64,000 nt of DNA from Desulfoluna sp. (GTDB lineage Bacteria; Desulfobacterota; Desulfobacteria; Desulfobacterales; Desulfolunaceae). The notes below the pieces were generated by a model. The model worked only from the letters and a program-made list of their open reading frames with translations. It was not told where the DNA came from and made no database searches. Shown here one piece after another: positions 9,698 to 18,227 of this stretch (positions are counted from its first letter, which is position 1; the number at the start of each line of letters is the position of its first letter). Location: contig NZ_JAQYWB010000009.1 of NCBI RefSeq assembly GCF_030145185.1, positions 41,023 through 105,022 on the forward strand, given 5' to 3'. Both the position numbers and the translations under genes were made by a program.

Positions 9698-11092
9698 ATG
9701 AACAAGAAACAAGTGGAAAAGGGGCTGGTCGATACCCTGTGGGGTGTCTTTTCATCGGTTCGGCTCTCCGTTATCGTGCTGACACTTCTGGCGGTTACCT
9801 CCATCTTCGGGACGGTGATTCCCCAGAATGCAGCGGCGAATCTTTATCTGGAACGGTATGGGGAGGCGGCCTATCGCGTGCTTCACTTCCTTGATATATT
9901 CGATATGTATCACTCCTGGTGGTTTCAGTTTCTGATCTTGCTTCTGGGGATTAACCTGGTGATCTGTTCCATGGATCGGCTTCCCAGTGCCTTGAAGATT
10001 GTCGGACGAACGCAGCGCCTCAATCCCGAGAATTACCGGCGTGCCTTGAAAGGTGAGACCCTGAAGATGGAGGGCTCCCCGGCCGAGGTTGCCGAGGGCC
10101 TTTCCCTGCGGTTGAAAGCCCCCATGGCGACCTTTACCCTTGTTGAAGAGGGGGAGGGGCAGCTTCTTTTTGCCGAGAAAGGTCGGTGGACGCGGCTGGG
10201 GGTTTATGTGGTGCATGGTGCGGTGCTTCTGCTGCTTGCCGGGGGGCTGATCGGTTCCCTGTTTGGGTATGAAGGCTACATGAACATCACGGAAGGTCAG
10301 AGTGATCAGACCGTGATCCTTAACAACTCCAATGCCACCGTTCCCCTTGGTTTTCAGATTCGTTGCGATGATTTTGCCGTCTCGTTTTACGACACAGGGG
10401 CTCCGAAAGAATATCGGTCTGACCTGGTGGTGGTGGACGAGGGGGGGGAGGTTCTCTCCAAGCGGATCGTGGTAAACGATCCCCTTCGTTATAAGGGGAT
10501 CAGCTTCTATCAGTCGAATTACGGCACGGTGCCGCCGGAGTCGGCGTCCTTTGTCTTTACCAGTAAGGCAAGCGGGATGTCTTATCCGGTTGACGGGAAT
10601 TTCGGCAAGCCCATCCCTATCCCCGAGGGGCTCGGGACCTTTACGCCGCTGCACTTTATTAACAACTATAAGTTTCGTGGTCATGCTGTGGGGGCCACGG
10701 TGTTGGGTGTGTTAAAGAAAAAGGGGGGGGAGGAGGTTCGCCTGGCCCTGCCCATCAAGTCCCCCAAGTTTGATCGCATGCGCCGAGGGGAGGTCACCGT
10801 CACCGTTGGGGAGTTTGAAAACCGCTATTACACCGGCCTGCAGGTGACCAAAGATCCGGGAGTGTGGTTTGTTTATACCGGGTTCATCTTTCTCATCGTC
10901 GGGTGTTACATTACCTTTTTCATGAGCCATCAGGGCTTTATGGTGGAGGTGACGCCCGATACCTCGGGATCCGCCGTCACCCTTTACGGCAGCGTCAACA
11001 AAAACAGGCTGGGGATGGAGATGGTGATTCGCCGTCTGACCGAAAAACTTGAAAGAGAGACACGAATCCCAGAAAGGCAGGTGGTGAAATGA
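9698..11092 (+). CDS. ResB/Ccs1-like cytochrome c biogenesis protein
   Basis: A 464-residue membrane protein of system II cytochrome c maturation. Three N-terminal transmembrane helices (about residues 20-40, 70-90 and 175-195) precede a large periplasmic domain with RYKGISFYQSNYG, typical of ResB, and a last helix (about 390-410). With CcsA it delivers haem and keeps apocytochrome cysteines reduced. MNKKQ at 9698 is chosen because the longer in-frame extension is Cys/Arg-rich and unlike ResB. The next gene starts inside its stop codon (ATGA overlap), showing translational coupling. It would serve the multihaem QrcA encoded downstream. Confidence 0.92.
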   Translation: MNKKQVEKGLVDTLWGVFSSVRLSVIVLTLLAVTSIFGTVIPQNAAANLYLERYGEAAYRVLHFLDIFDMYHSWWFQFLILLLGINLVICSMDRLPSALKIVGRTQRLNPENYRRALKGETLKMEGSPAEVAEGLSLRLKAPMATFTLVEEGEGQLLFAEKGRWTRLGVYVVHGAVLLLLAGGLIGSLFGYEGYMNITEGQSDQTVILNNSNATVPLGFQIRCDDFAVSFYDTGAPKEYRSDLVVVDEGGEVLSKRIVVNDPLRYKGISFYQSNYGTVPPESASFVFTSKASGMSYPVDGNFGKPIPIPEGLGTFTPLHFINNYKFRGHAVGATVLGVLKKKGGEEVRLALPIKSPKFDRMRRGEVTVTVGEFENRYYTGLQVTKDPGVWFVYTGFIFLIVGCYITFFMSHQGFMVEVTPDTSGSAVTLYGSVNKNRLGMEMVIRRLTEKLERETRIPERQVVK

Positions 11093-11931
11093 TCAACAGT
11101 TCCCTGGTACTTTCCATCGTTACCTTTGTCTACGGTTTTTCCGCCGTTCTATACATCTCCGCGTGGATTTTTGCCCGGAAGACGCCGGCGCAGGTCGCTC
11201 GATACTCCGCCATCGCCGGGGTGATTGGCAACCTGTTCGGATTTGTGTTGCGATGGGTGGAGTCCTATGGTCATGGCTACGGTCATATCCCTCTCTCCAA
11301 CCTTTACGAGTCCCTGGTTTTCTTTGCCCTGACCATTGCCTTGATTTCCATCGCCATCGGCCTGCGTTACCGCAACGACATGATCAGCACCTTTGCCATG
11401 CCTCTGGCCTTTATCGCCCTGGCCTACGCCTCCCTCTCGCCGTCGGTAAGTGACAAGATTCAGCCCCTGATTCCGGCCTTGAAAAGCAACTGGCTCACCA
11501 CCCATGTGGTCACCTGTTTTCTCGGGTACGCCGGGTTTGCCACAGCCTTTGGCATTGGGGTTATGTATCTGGTCCGGGAGTGTCTGCCGGGCAGGAAGGG
11601 CGGGTTGATTTCCAGGCTTCCCGAGGGGTACGTCCTGGATGAGTTGATCCAGAAGACCGTGATGTTCGGCTTTCTTTTTCTGACCGTGGGGATTATTACC
11701 GGAGCGGTCTGGGCCAACTCGGCCTGGGGGACCTATTGGAGTTGGGATCCCAAGGAGACCTGGTCCCTGATCACCTGGTTTGTTTACGCCATCATGCTTC
11801 ATCTGCGTTACATGCGGGGCTGGGGTGGTGCCAAAATTGCCGTGATTTCGATCATCGGCTTTATGGCGGTGATGTTTACCTACTTTGGTGTGAACTACCT
11901 GCCTGGCCTGCACAGCTATGGCAGTATGTAG
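11089..11931 (+). CDS. ccsA: CcsA/ResC-like haem handling protein of cytochrome c biogenesis
   Basis: A 280-residue polytopic protein with about eight transmembrane helices. The tryptophan-rich haem-binding motif WGTYWSWDPKETWSLITW is at about residues 207-224, and conserved histidines flank it, including one near LTTHVV and one in IMLHLRY. It is the partner of the ResB-like protein in the system II haem lyase. It overlaps the resB-like gene by 4 bp and is followed by a terminator, so the two form a compact operon. Some nomenclatures call this gene ccsB. Confidence 0.93.
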   Translation: MINSSLVLSIVTFVYGFSAVLYISAWIFARKTPAQVARYSAIAGVIGNLFGFVLRWVESYGHGYGHIPLSNLYESLVFFALTIALISIAIGLRYRNDMISTFAMPLAFIALAYASLSPSVSDKIQPLIPALKSNWLTTHVVTCFLGYAGFATAFGIGVMYLVRECLPGRKGGLISRLPEGYVLDELIQKTVMFGFLFLTVGIITGAVWANSAWGTYWSWDPKETWSLITWFVYAIMLHLRYMRGWGGAKIAVISIIGFMAVMFTYFGVNYLPGLHSYGSM

Positions 11932-11956
11932 CCGCTGATTAAGCTGCATGGATTTC

Positions 11957-11994
11957 AAGTCGCTTTTCCCGCACAGGGGGGAGCGGCTTTTTTT
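11957..11994 (+). terminator. Rho-independent terminator after ccsA
   Basis: AAGTCGCTTTTCCC pairs, with G-U pairs, with GGGGGGAGCGGCTT and is followed by a T-run. Confidence 0.75.
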
Positions 11995-12083
11995 GTGGGA
12001 ATTCGCACCATTTCTTTGGTTTTAAAGGCGAACACAGATCCGGACGCATGGGGTTGTTTTGTGAGAGTATAAGGATCTTTTTA

Positions 12084-12111
12084 TTGACACAGGTGGCGGC
12101 GTTACTATAGA
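12084..12111 (+). promoter_or_regulatory. Sigma-70-type promoter upstream of the gene-free structured region
   Basis: TTGACA (12084-12089), a 16-bp spacer and TATAGA (12106-12111). The predicted transcript start near 12118 leads into a ~500-nt region without a convincing CDS that ends at a terminator. Confidence 0.55.
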
Positions 12112-12117
12112 AATAGT

Positions 12118-12617
12118 GCTAGCAATATTTTGTGCTTGAAAATCTTATATGTGCTCAATGCAAGTAAATAAGGGGGGAGCTCTCAGGCCGTGGCGGGAAA
12201 AAACAGGGCACCACACAAACCGGAGACCTGATCTCAAATCTTCATGGCAACCCAAGAGTTGGGTGTGTCGCTGGAATATTTTTCGGCGCCTCAAAGGTTA
12301 CCTTTTGGGGTGACGGTCCTGCTTGAATCTGTGCCTGTTGCAGATACTTAAATGGTTTATTCATCGTTTCGGGACAGGAATATGGGGCGTCAGGTACCAT
12401 TGTCATGCCTTGAAAAAATGTGCGCGAGCACGTATAGGATACGTGTCAAAATGCTCGAAGACCGGCGAATGGGGTTTGTCGGTTTGACGATATATGTGGT
12501 GAATTCGTTTGATACCGTTGAGAGGCAGAGTGCCTCGACAGGCGTGCGGAGTCATCACCCACAGGTTCGGAAAAGCCGTTAGCTCCTGGTATGTAATCAG
12601 GGGGCCAGGGGCTTTTT
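12118..12617 (+). ncRNA. Candidate structured non-coding RNA between ccsA and qrcA
   Basis: About 500 nt bounded by a promoter and an intrinsic terminator and lacking a credible gene; the one 76-codon ORF (12352-12582) has no family features. Several stems are visible: CCCAA/TTGGG near 12250, CCTCAAAGG/CCTTTTGGGG near 12290, an enclosing AACAGGGCAC/GTGCCTGTT pair (12208 and 12331), a two-part stem CGAGCA-CGTAT/ATACG-TGCTCG near 12424-12456, and GAGGCA/TGCCTC near 12520. The first half loosely recalls 6S RNA hairpins but is too short between them. RNase P and tmRNA signatures are absent. It could also be a leader for the qrc operon, but the terminator sits before qrcA. Confidence 0.4.
12581..12617 (+). 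terminator. Rho-independent terminator upstream of qrcA
   Basis: AGCTCCTGG pairs with CCAGGGGCT and is followed by five T. It separates the gene-free region from the qrc operon. It could also act as an attenuator if the upstream promoter reads into qrc. Confidence 0.75.
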
Positions 12618-12722
12618 GTATGTCCGTGCTTCTGTTTTTGTATCATTAGATTGGCGCGGTGTATGCCCGAATCACCCGGTGGTCGGGTATCTGGTGTTCA
12701 ACAATTAACACGTGGAGTTTTC

Positions 12723-13379
12723 ATGAGCTTACCTGGTGAAAAACAGACTGGTCGTGAGCAAACGGGGTCATCCGGTGATCCGACAAACAAAGGGGAGTCG
12801 GGACTGGTGGCTCTCTTTTTTATCGTGGGTCTGGCCGCAAGTCTTGCCATAGGATGGATTGTCTTCCCCAAGCTTCTCTACTCCAAGAGCGAGCAGCCCT
12901 TTGATTTCAGCCATGTCACCCACGCCGATGCGGTGGGCGACTGCGAAAGCTGTCATTTTTTCCGTGAGGATGGCACCTATGCCGGTGTCCCTACCCTTGC
13001 ACAGTGCACCGAGTGTCATGAAGAGGTGCAGGGCGAGAGTGAAGCCGAGGAGACCTTCGTCAATGAGTATGTGGCCGAAGAAAAAGAGGTGCCCTGGAAA
13101 ATCTATTCCCGGCAGCCTGACTGTGTCTTCTTTTCCCATGCGGCCCATGTGACCGGAGCTGGGATGGACTGTGCCGAGTGTCATGGCGACATCGGTGAAT
13201 CCGAGAGCCTGAAGCCCTACGAAGAGAACAGACTGACCGGCTACAGCCGGGATATCTGGGGCAAGAACATCGCAGGCATGAAGAAGAACAGCTGGGATCG
13301 TATGAAGATGGAGGATTGTGGCGCTTGCCATAAGGAGACCATGGGCAGCAAAGGTGCCTGTTTCCAGTGCCATAAGTAG
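12723..13379 (+). CDS. qrcA: QrcA, multihaem cytochrome c subunit of menaquinone reductase
   Basis: A 218-residue membrane-anchored periplasmic cytochrome. One N-terminal helix (about residues 27-48) is followed by five CxxCH haem sites: CESCH (74), CTECH (95), CAECH (150), CGACH (199) and CFQCH (213). Described QrcA proteins are hexahaem; the sixth attachment site is not evident here. In sulfate reducers Qrc takes electrons from the periplasmic type I cytochrome c3 network, fed by hydrogenases and formate dehydrogenases, and reduces menaquinone. MSLPGEKQ is taken as the start because GTGGAG precedes it; an upstream in-frame Met would add 24 unlikely residues. First gene of the qrcABCD cluster. 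Confidence 0.93.
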   Translation: MSLPGEKQTGREQTGSSGDPTNKGESGLVALFFIVGLAASLAIGWIVFPKLLYSKSEQPFDFSHVTHADAVGDCESCHFFREDGTYAGVPTLAQCTECHEEVQGESEAEETFVNEYVAEEKEVPWKIYSRQPDCVFFSHAAHVTGAGMDCAECHGDIGESESLKPYEENRLTGYSRDIWGKNIAGMKKNSWDRMKMEDCGACHKETMGSKGACFQCHK

Positions 13380-13436
13380 ATTGGACATCCGTCTGATCTC
13401 AACGCGAACGATCAAGCCTCAAGGGGTGATTCACAT

Positions 13437-15539
13437 ATGAAGATCAACAGGAGACATTTTCTCGCTTTGGGAATGGGAGCCACAGCCGGTACCCTGCTCT
13501 CTCCTCTTCCCTGGAAGTTGACGGACGATGCGTCTATCTGGACCCAGAACTGGGCCTGGACGCCGGTCCCTGAAACCGGAGAGTATCTGTACACCGGGGG
13601 TGCCTGTACCCTCTGTCCCGGCGGCTGCAATCTTGCGGTCCGCAAAGTGGGCGAGCGCGTGGTGAAAATTGAAGGGCAGGCAGACAGCCCCGTCAACACC
13701 GGCGATCTCTGCGGGGTGGGCCTCTCGGCCGCTCAGCTCCTCTATGGACCTTCCCGTATAGAAGGCCCCATGGCCCGCGAGGGCAAACGGGGAGAGGGCA
13801 AGTGGAAACGCCTCACCTGGGAGGAGGCGGAAGCCCAGCTGGCAAAGAAACTCAACAGCCTCTCAGATGGCAAGGGCGTTGCCGCCCTGTCGGCCTTCCG
13901 GAGCGGGAGTGTTTCGGCTCTGATTCAGCGCCTTCTGGACACCCTCGGGTCCGATCGTTTTTTGACCCTGCCCTCCCTCCATGACAGCCTGGAACAGGCC
14001 ATGGCCCTGACCATGGGCCGCGCGCCCGGTGAGGGCGTCGGGTTTGACACGGAAAATACCGATCTGATTTTAAGCCTCGGCAGCTCCGTCGCCGAAGGGT
14101 GGGGATCTCCCGTGCGCATGGTGAAAGCCGCCGGTGCGAAAAAAATGATTCAGGTGGAACCCTATCTCTCCACCACCGCCTCCATGGCCGATATGTGGGT
14201 GCCCGCCAAACCCGGTACCGAAGGGGTTTTTGCCTTGTCCGTCGCCGCGGCCATGGTCCAGGAAAAACTCTACGATCATATTTTCGTTTCCACCGCCACG
14301 GAAGGTTTTCCTGCCTTCAGCGCCTGGCTTCTGGAAAATTATACCCCGAAAAAAGCCGAAGCCGTGACCGGGGTTCCCCCAGCCATGGTGAAAAAAGTGG
14401 CCGTGGCCTTTGCCGGCGCACGTCGCCCCGTGGCTCTGTGTGGCCGAGGGAAAGGGGAAACTCCCGTGAGCCTTGCCGAAGCCCTGGCGGTGTTTGCCTT
14501 AAACGCCCTTAAAGGCTCCGTCCAGCGCGACGGCGGCCTGGTTAAGGTGGGCGCGCTGCCCTATGCGGTGGCGGTTGCCGAATCCGAGGCCATGGGGGAA
14601 AAGCTGGCCACCCTCACCGAAAAGGGGAAAACCGAGCTGCTTCTGGATTGGGGCACCAACCCCTTCTACACGCTGGCTACCTCGAAAAAGGCGGCAGAAG
14701 CCCTGGCCTCCATCGGGACCATCGTGAGCTTCTCCCCTTATATGGACGAGACGGCCGCCATGGCCGACCTGATCCTGCCCGATCACACCCATCTGGAAAA
14801 AATGCAGGATGTGCCTGTACGCGCCGGTCTTGAGCGGTCTACGGTGACTCTGACCCAGGCGGCCATTGCGCCGGTGATGGACACGAAGCATACCGGTGAG
14901 GTGCTGATCAGCGTGGGGGCTCAGCTGGACGGAGGTCGTGACGCCTTTTCCTGGGACGACTACGAAAGCTACCTCGAAGAGAGCTGTGGCGAGATGTGGG
15001 AGTCTCTATCGGAAAATGGCCTCTGGCAGGGTGATATCGCCTGGAAGAAGGGGCTTGAACGCATCCTGGGAACCTCCCAGCGTTTTACCTTTGTCATTCC
15101 TGAAGGGCCGGTGGCCCTGCCCGCCGAAGGGTCGGCATCCAGCCATCCCTTGACGCTGGTTCCGAGCTGGTCCCTTCGTATCTCCAGTGGTGCGGTTGCC
15201 GATGCGCCGTTTACCATGAAGACCATCGAAGATCGGGTGTTGACAGAAGGGGTCTCCCACGTGGAGTTGCATCCGTCCACCGCTCGAAAGGCAGGCCTTG
15301 CGCAGGGCGACACCGCCACCCTGGCCACGCCCTTCGGGAGCGCCAAGGTCCGGGTGACCCTTTTTGAAGGGGTGATGCCCGGTGTGGTGGCTCTGGCCGC
15401 AGGCTTGGGACATACCGCCTTTGACGGATTTATCGGCGGCAAGGGGACAAGCTACACGGCCCTTTCCGGCACCATGGTCGATTCGGCCACGGGTTTTAAT
15501 TGCACCTGGGGTGCCCGAGCTTCCCTGGCGAAGGGATAG
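13437..15539 (+). CDS. qrcB: QrcB, molybdopterin-oxidoreductase-like subunit of menaquinone reductase
   Basis: A 700-residue protein of the molybdopterin oxidoreductase fold. A twin-arginine signal (RRHFLALG, residues ~5-12) directs folded export. The N-terminal Fe-S motif is CTLCPGGC (residues ~59-66), with a fourth Cys about 27 residues on in GDLCG. In the characterised Qrc complex this subunit carries no molybdenum and is structural or electron-conducting, so no catalysis at a pterin is claimed. It lies 57 bp downstream of qrcA and upstream of qrcC in the known qrc order. The spacing before the start holds a modest AGGGGTG ribosome binding site. Confidence 0.93.
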   Translation: MKINRRHFLALGMGATAGTLLSPLPWKLTDDASIWTQNWAWTPVPETGEYLYTGGACTLCPGGCNLAVRKVGERVVKIEGQADSPVNTGDLCGVGLSAAQLLYGPSRIEGPMAREGKRGEGKWKRLTWEEAEAQLAKKLNSLSDGKGVAALSAFRSGSVSALIQRLLDTLGSDRFLTLPSLHDSLEQAMALTMGRAPGEGVGFDTENTDLILSLGSSVAEGWGSPVRMVKAAGAKKMIQVEPYLSTTASMADMWVPAKPGTEGVFALSVAAAMVQEKLYDHIFVSTATEGFPAFSAWLLENYTPKKAEAVTGVPPAMVKKVAVAFAGARRPVALCGRGKGETPVSLAEALAVFALNALKGSVQRDGGLVKVGALPYAVAVAESEAMGEKLATLTEKGKTELLLDWGTNPFYTLATSKKAAEALASIGTIVSFSPYMDETAAMADLILPDHTHLEKMQDVPVRAGLERSTVTLTQAAIAPVMDTKHTGEVLISVGAQLDGGRDAFSWDDYESYLEESCGEMWESLSENGLWQGDIAWKKGLERILGTSQRFTFVIPEGPVALPAEGSASSHPLTLVPSWSLRISSGAVADAPFTMKTIEDRVLTEGVSHVELHPSTARKAGLAQGDTATLATPFGSAKVRVTLFEGVMPGVVALAAGLGHTAFDGFIGGKGTSYTALSGTMVDSATGFNCTWGARASLAKG

Positions 15540-15599
15540 CGCCTTTAAGACAACGGCGCTTGATTATCTGACGAAAATCCATCTCACACGAGGTTTTTC

Positions 15600-16421
15600 A
15601 TGAATACGGAATCAAATGAAACGAGGGCGAAGAAATTCGGCATGGTCATCGACCTCGACAAGTGCACCGGATGCGGGTCCTGCATGGTGGCTTGTTCGGC
15701 CGAGAACAACATCCCCGTCCGGAAAGATGAAAGCGATAAGCTTTTAAGCATCACCTGGATACGGGTCTATCGCATCACCAACGGCAAAGATTTTCCCGAC
15801 ACCGAGATCTGTTATTTCCCCCGCCCTTGCCAGCATTGCGGGGGCAAGCACGACGACGGTCATTCTCCCTGCGTGTCGGTCTGCCCGGCCACGGCCACGG
15901 ATTACGACCACTCCACCGGCATCGTGAGCCAGATCTATACCCGCTGCTTCGGCTGTCGATACTGCATGGCGGCCTGCCCGTATCACGCACGTTATTTCAA
16001 CTGGTGGGATCCTGTCTGGCCTGCCAAGCTGGAAGAATCTCTCTCTCCGGATGTCTCTCCGCGTATGCGCGGTGTGGTGGAAAAGTGCAGCTTCTGCTTC
16101 CACCGTTACCAGCTGGCACGCGATAAGGCTTACCAGGAAGAGCGGGACGTGGAGGAGATGGAGTACCAGACCGCCTGCACCCAGGCGTGTCCCTCGGGTG
16201 CCATCACCTTCGGGGATTTGAACAACCCCGATCACGCCGTCTACACCCTGAAGAAGGACAAGCGTGCTTTTCGCTTACTGGAACGCCTGCACACCAACCC
16301 GAAGGTGTACTATCTCTCTGAGCGAGAGTGGGTGAGGCGGGCCGGTGACAACTACCTGAGCAACGAAGAACCCACCGGAGCACCGGGGGCTTATGAACTC
16401 AAGGGCAAGGGCGGGCATTAA
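15600..16421 (+). CDS. qrcC: QrcC, periplasmic four-cluster ferredoxin subunit of menaquinone reductase
   Basis: A 273-residue iron-sulfur protein of the PsrB/DmsB type. Four Cys groups are visible: CTGCGSCMVACS (residues ~22-33), CQHCGG with CVSVCP (~78-98), CFGCRYCMAACP (~118-129) and CSFCFH with CTQACPSG (~162-200). They would hold three [4Fe-4S] clusters and one [3Fe-4S] or [4Fe-4S] cluster, making a wire between QrcA/B and the membrane subunit QrcD. It has no signal peptide, as is usual for subunits carried through the Tat system by the signal on QrcB. Third gene of the operon. Confidence 0.93.
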   Translation: MNTESNETRAKKFGMVIDLDKCTGCGSCMVACSAENNIPVRKDESDKLLSITWIRVYRITNGKDFPDTEICYFPRPCQHCGGKHDDGHSPCVSVCPATATDYDHSTGIVSQIYTRCFGCRYCMAACPYHARYFNWWDPVWPAKLEESLSPDVSPRMRGVVEKCSFCFHRYQLARDKAYQEERDVEEMEYQTACTQACPSGAITFGDLNNPDHAVYTLKKDKRAFRLLERLHTNPKVYYLSEREWVRRAGDNYLSNEEPTGAPGAYELKGKGGH

Positions 16422-16528
16422 AAGGCGCGTCTTTTTCAGTCATGACAGACGCCCAAAAGCCACGGGCGTTTAAAAAAATCTCTAAATGGCCGCCTCCATC
16501 TTCATGGGGCGGCGAGGGGTAAGGATTT

Positions 16529-17776
16529 ATGGACTCTGCTTTGATACCCGAAGGTGTTGAGCGTTGCTCTCTCAAGCGGTTTACCCTTGGTCTGGTCATT
16601 CCGGCGGCGTTGGTGATCTGGGGGCTTTATGCCGCCTATCTCTGCTGGTTCAAGGGCCTCAACCAAACCAATATGAACGATTCGTACGGCTTTGCCCTCT
16701 GGATCTGGGCTGACCTTGCGGTCATCGCCGTGGGCGGCGGGGCTTTCTTTACCGGCTTTCTTCGCTATGTGGTGGGGAAAGACGAACTGAAGAATATCAT
16801 TAACTTTGCCGTCATTGTGGGTTTTTGCTGCTACTGCTCCGCCATGCTGATCCTGGCCATCGACATCGGTCAGCCCCTGCGCGGGTGGTTTATCTTCTGG
16901 CACGCCAACGTTCACTCCATGTTGACGGAGGTGGCCTTTTGTCTCTCTCTCTATCTGTCGGTGCTGGCCATTGAGTACTTGCCGCTGCTGCTGGAGAACC
17001 GAAAGATCGACCAGAACCCCTTCTGGCACAATATGGGCCACCGCATGCATGAGATCATGGCGGTCTTTGCGGCCACGGGCGCCTTTCTCTCCTGCTTTCA
17101 TCAGGGCTCTCTGGGCGGCGTCACCGGCGTGCTTTACGGGCGTCCCTTTGGCCTGAGGGAAGGGATCTTTATCTGGCCCTGGACCTTTTTTCTCTACACC
17201 TGGTCTGCGGCGGCCTGCGGTCCCTGCTTCACCATGTTCTGCTGCAAGATCACCGAAAAGCTCACCGGCAAAAGGCTGGTGAAGGACAATGTCTACGATC
17301 TTCTGGCCAAAATCTCCGGATGGATGCTGGGAACCTATATCGTGGCCAAGATTGCCGACACTCTCTGGTGGGCGGTGGTCACCGTTCCCAAGACCGGCTT
17401 TTCCTTTATGCAGTTCTACAACAACTCCAATAACTACCACGGTCTCTGGATTTTGATCCTTGAGCTTGTTGTTTGCGGCATCGTGCCCGCAGCCATTCTC
17501 CTTAAGAAGGAGTGGCGTCAGAACAGCCGGCTCTTCATGGTTGCTGTGACCTTGGCTGTGTTTGGGGTCTGCCTGAACCGCTGGGTGATGGTGATGCAGC
17601 CCATGGCCATGCCGGTGATGACCTTCGACCAGTGGGTGCTCTACTTTCCCTCCTGGCAGGAGTGGGCCACGACCATTCTGCCCGTGGCCGGTGGCATTCT
17701 TGTGATTGCCCTCTCTTATCGTTACCTGCCGGTGTTTCCGCAGGAGAGAGAACTCAACCCCGTTGAGAAGTCCTAA
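16529..17776 (+). CDS. qrcD: QrcD, NrfD/PsrC-type membrane subunit of menaquinone reductase
   Basis: A 415-residue NrfD-family integral membrane protein with about ten transmembrane helices. It provides the quinone-binding site where menaquinone is reduced and has been linked to energy conservation in Qrc. Conserved polar residues within helices include FYIH-like segments such as WHANVHSM and FHQGSLGG. It starts 107 bp after qrcC; AAGGA lies just before the ATG. A long minus-strand ORF covering this gene is a shadow caused by its codon bias. The next gene is a small membrane protein that looks like part of the same operon. Confidence 0.93.
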   Translation: MDSALIPEGVERCSLKRFTLGLVIPAALVIWGLYAAYLCWFKGLNQTNMNDSYGFALWIWADLAVIAVGGGAFFTGFLRYVVGKDELKNIINFAVIVGFCCYCSAMLILAIDIGQPLRGWFIFWHANVHSMLTEVAFCLSLYLSVLAIEYLPLLLENRKIDQNPFWHNMGHRMHEIMAVFAATGAFLSCFHQGSLGGVTGVLYGRPFGLREGIFIWPWTFFLYTWSAAACGPCFTMFCCKITEKLTGKRLVKDNVYDLLAKISGWMLGTYIVAKIADTLWWAVVTVPKTGFSFMQFYNNSNNYHGLWILILELVVCGIVPAAILLKKEWRQNSRLFMVAVTLAVFGVCLNRWVMVMQPMAMPVMTFDQWVLYFPSWQEWATTILPVAGGILVIALSYRYLPVFPQERELNPVEKS

Positions 17777-17833
17777 ATCACCAATCGCTCGGCCCCTTGT
17801 GTTTGAGGGGCCAGGCATGCAAAGGAGAGCGCG

Positions 17834-17998
17834 ATGTTTCCATTTATCTGGGAATGGGTCTGGGACGCGGGCCACTACATCTTTTTCGGTGGCATGTGGT
17901 ATGTGCTGATCATCCTGACCGTGGGGTTGAACTGGTGTATCTACAAAGCTCTTAAGGACACGAAAGAAGGCAAGGGCAGCGGCCAAGGCCACCATTAA
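17834..17998 (+). CDS. Small single-pass membrane protein encoded at the end of the qrc operon
   Basis: A 54-residue protein starting MFPFIWEWVWDAGHYIFFGG. An aromatic-rich N-terminus leads into one transmembrane helix (about residues 14-38), then a short basic tail ending GQGHH. AAAGGAG lies 7 bases before the ATG. It begins 57 bp after the qrcD stop codon and ends about 30 bp before a strong terminator, so it should be cotranscribed with qrcABCD. It may be a small accessory or assembly subunit of the complex, which is inference from position. Such short genes are easily missed by gene callers. Confidence 0.75.
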   Translation: MFPFIWEWVWDAGHYIFFGGMWYVLIILTVGLNWCIYKALKDTKEGKGSGQGHH

Positions 17999-18027
17999 TT
18001 TGCCTCTTTAAAATTCGCTAAATATCT

Positions 18028-18065
18028 AAAGGGTCGATTTCCTGTGGAAATCGGCCCTTTTTTTG
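18028..18065 (+). terminator. Rho-independent terminator of the qrc operon
   Basis: AAAGGGTCGATTTCC pairs with GGAAATCGGCCCTTT around a TGT loop, followed by a T-run. Confidence 0.93.
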
Positions 18066-18227
18066 TGCCTGATTTTTTGCCGGGAACCGTCGATTATTGT
18101 CGAACGATTTCTTTTTATTGGGGTGTGCCCTGGATCATACCTGATGCACCTTCCCTGTGGTAGGTTCGGTCCGTCGATAGGAATCAAACCGGCCCCTTGA
18201 GGCCTGAAGTAACTTTTTAGGAGTAGA

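Noticed and set aside
12352..12582. A 76-codon plus-strand ORF upstream of qrcA
   Set aside because: No ribosome binding site or family features, and it overlaps several strong hairpins and runs into the terminator region.
12118..12617. RNase P RNA, tmRNA or c-di-GMP riboswitch
   Set aside because: The RNase P GAGGAAAGTCC block, tmRNA tRNA-like ends and tag frame, and the GEMM core were all sought by eye and not found.
16502..17995. A 497-codon minus-strand ORF over qrcD
   Set aside because: His/Gly/Pro-rich with no domain; typical antisense shadow of a hydrophobic membrane-protein gene.
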